Shown: piece after piece, positions 63,787 through 64,000 of the stretch | How positions within the stretch are numbered: position 1 is the stretch's first letter | How the letters are laid out: the number at the start of each line of letters is the position of its first letter | Assembly: GCF_025359345.1 (NCBI RefSeq) | Contig: NZ_JANYGQ010000033.1 | Coordinates: forward strand, 186,001-250,000 | Direction of reading: 5' to 3' | Length of the DNA: 64,000 nucleotides | Source: Mucilaginibacter sp. | GTDB taxonomy: Bacteria > Bacteroidota > Bacteroidia > Sphingobacteriales > Sphingobacteriaceae | Made by a program: the position numbers and the translations under genes | The notes under the pieces: model-generated | The model's input: the letters and a program-made list of their open reading frames with translations, nothing else | The model's database searches: none | Told to the model about the DNA's origin: nothing

Positions 63787-64000
63787 ATGAGACAGGCCCT
63801 GAAAGACATGATCGGTAAAATTATCACAAAGCTTAAGCGGGTTTACGAGGGGTATAAGTTGAAGGTAATATACAATAACCCCAACATAAGCATTGGAGGC
63901 AGCCTTATAATAGAAGAATATTTTTCGGCCTCGATACCTGCCGGTAACTTCGCTCTAAAGCTTGGTACGGGCGTTCATTTTAAAAAGTATTGCGCTATTT
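63787..64000 (+). CDS. probable acyltransferase, N-terminal part (cut by window edge)
   Basis: An ATG 8 bases after the GT2 stop opens a frame that runs off the right edge (71 codons). The start has a basic helix, then short strands (NNPNISIGGSLIIEEYFSA, LKLGTGVHFKKY) with the periodic Ile-x-Ile-Gly and Val-x-Phe pattern that often leads into a left-handed beta-helix acyltransferase. The assignment is tentative because the repeats lie outside the window. It continues the polysaccharide operon. Confidence 0.55.
   Translation, partial: MRQALKDMIGKIITKLKRVYEGYKLKVIYNNPNISIGGSLIIEEYFSASIPAGNFALKLGTGVHFKKYCAI

Overview
The window looks like chromosomal DNA from a Bacteroidota bacterium of the Sphingobacteriaceae type (Mucilaginibacter or Pedobacter-like). 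The basis is TAnnTTTG-type -7 promoter boxes, starts without Shine-Dalgarno sequences, an IPExxxVDY protein, a UpxY-type antiterminator, a yicC-gmk-nadD cluster, and atpD-atpC standing apart from the other ATP synthase genes. This is inference from gene content, not a database match. I see no rRNA, tRNA, CRISPR array, transposase, integrase or phage gene.

Layout. 1-3263: divergent cyanophycinase (cut by the edge) and cyanophycin synthetase, a nitrogen-storage pair. 3290-6030: a small orphan gene, a lipoprotein, and an HD hydrolase-YitT pair. 6173-21063: a 15-kb block on the + strand with five sensor histidine kinases whose catalytic cores are nearly identical, a FIST sensor protein, a receiver-only response regulator and a receiver-adenylate cyclase. 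From 9814 on the genes are packed or overlapping and should form one operon; the third kinase carries six tandem copies of a sensory module. 21105-32523: DUF1835 protein, quinone oxidoreductase, atpD-atpC, miaE, nadD, gmk, yicC, two secreted proteins, and acpP-fabF-rnc. 32590-46852: central metabolism (pyruvate kinase, Pgk, GAPDH, IlvE, tryptophan dioxygenase family, a serine-pathway fusion) mixed with ClpS, a universal stress protein, a Gly-rich secreted protein, a pentameric ligand-gated channel homologue and a CocE-type hydrolase.

46998-64000 (runs off the edge): a surface-polysaccharide locus. Two minus-strand genes (initiating sugar-phosphate transferase and a GT2) diverge from a long + operon holding a Wza-like export lipoprotein, a Wzc-like tyrosine kinase, a UpxY antiterminator, an AsnB-like amidotransferase, an ABC exporter (Wzm/Wzt), four glycosyltransferases, and oxidoreductase, methyl- and acetyltransferase modification genes. 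Many of the junctions overlap by 1-20 bases.

The non-coding DNA is also notable. Several families of short inverted or dispersed repeats sit at gene junctions, including a 21-bp perfect inverted repeat between atpD and atpC, and 10-bp-phased TGTTCC/GGAACA arrays. The best candidates for something undescribed are the multi-kinase/FIST/cyclase block and its six-module kinase. Next come the phosphoserine phosphatase fused to a SerA remnant that lacks its NAD domain, and the ligand-gated channel homologue.
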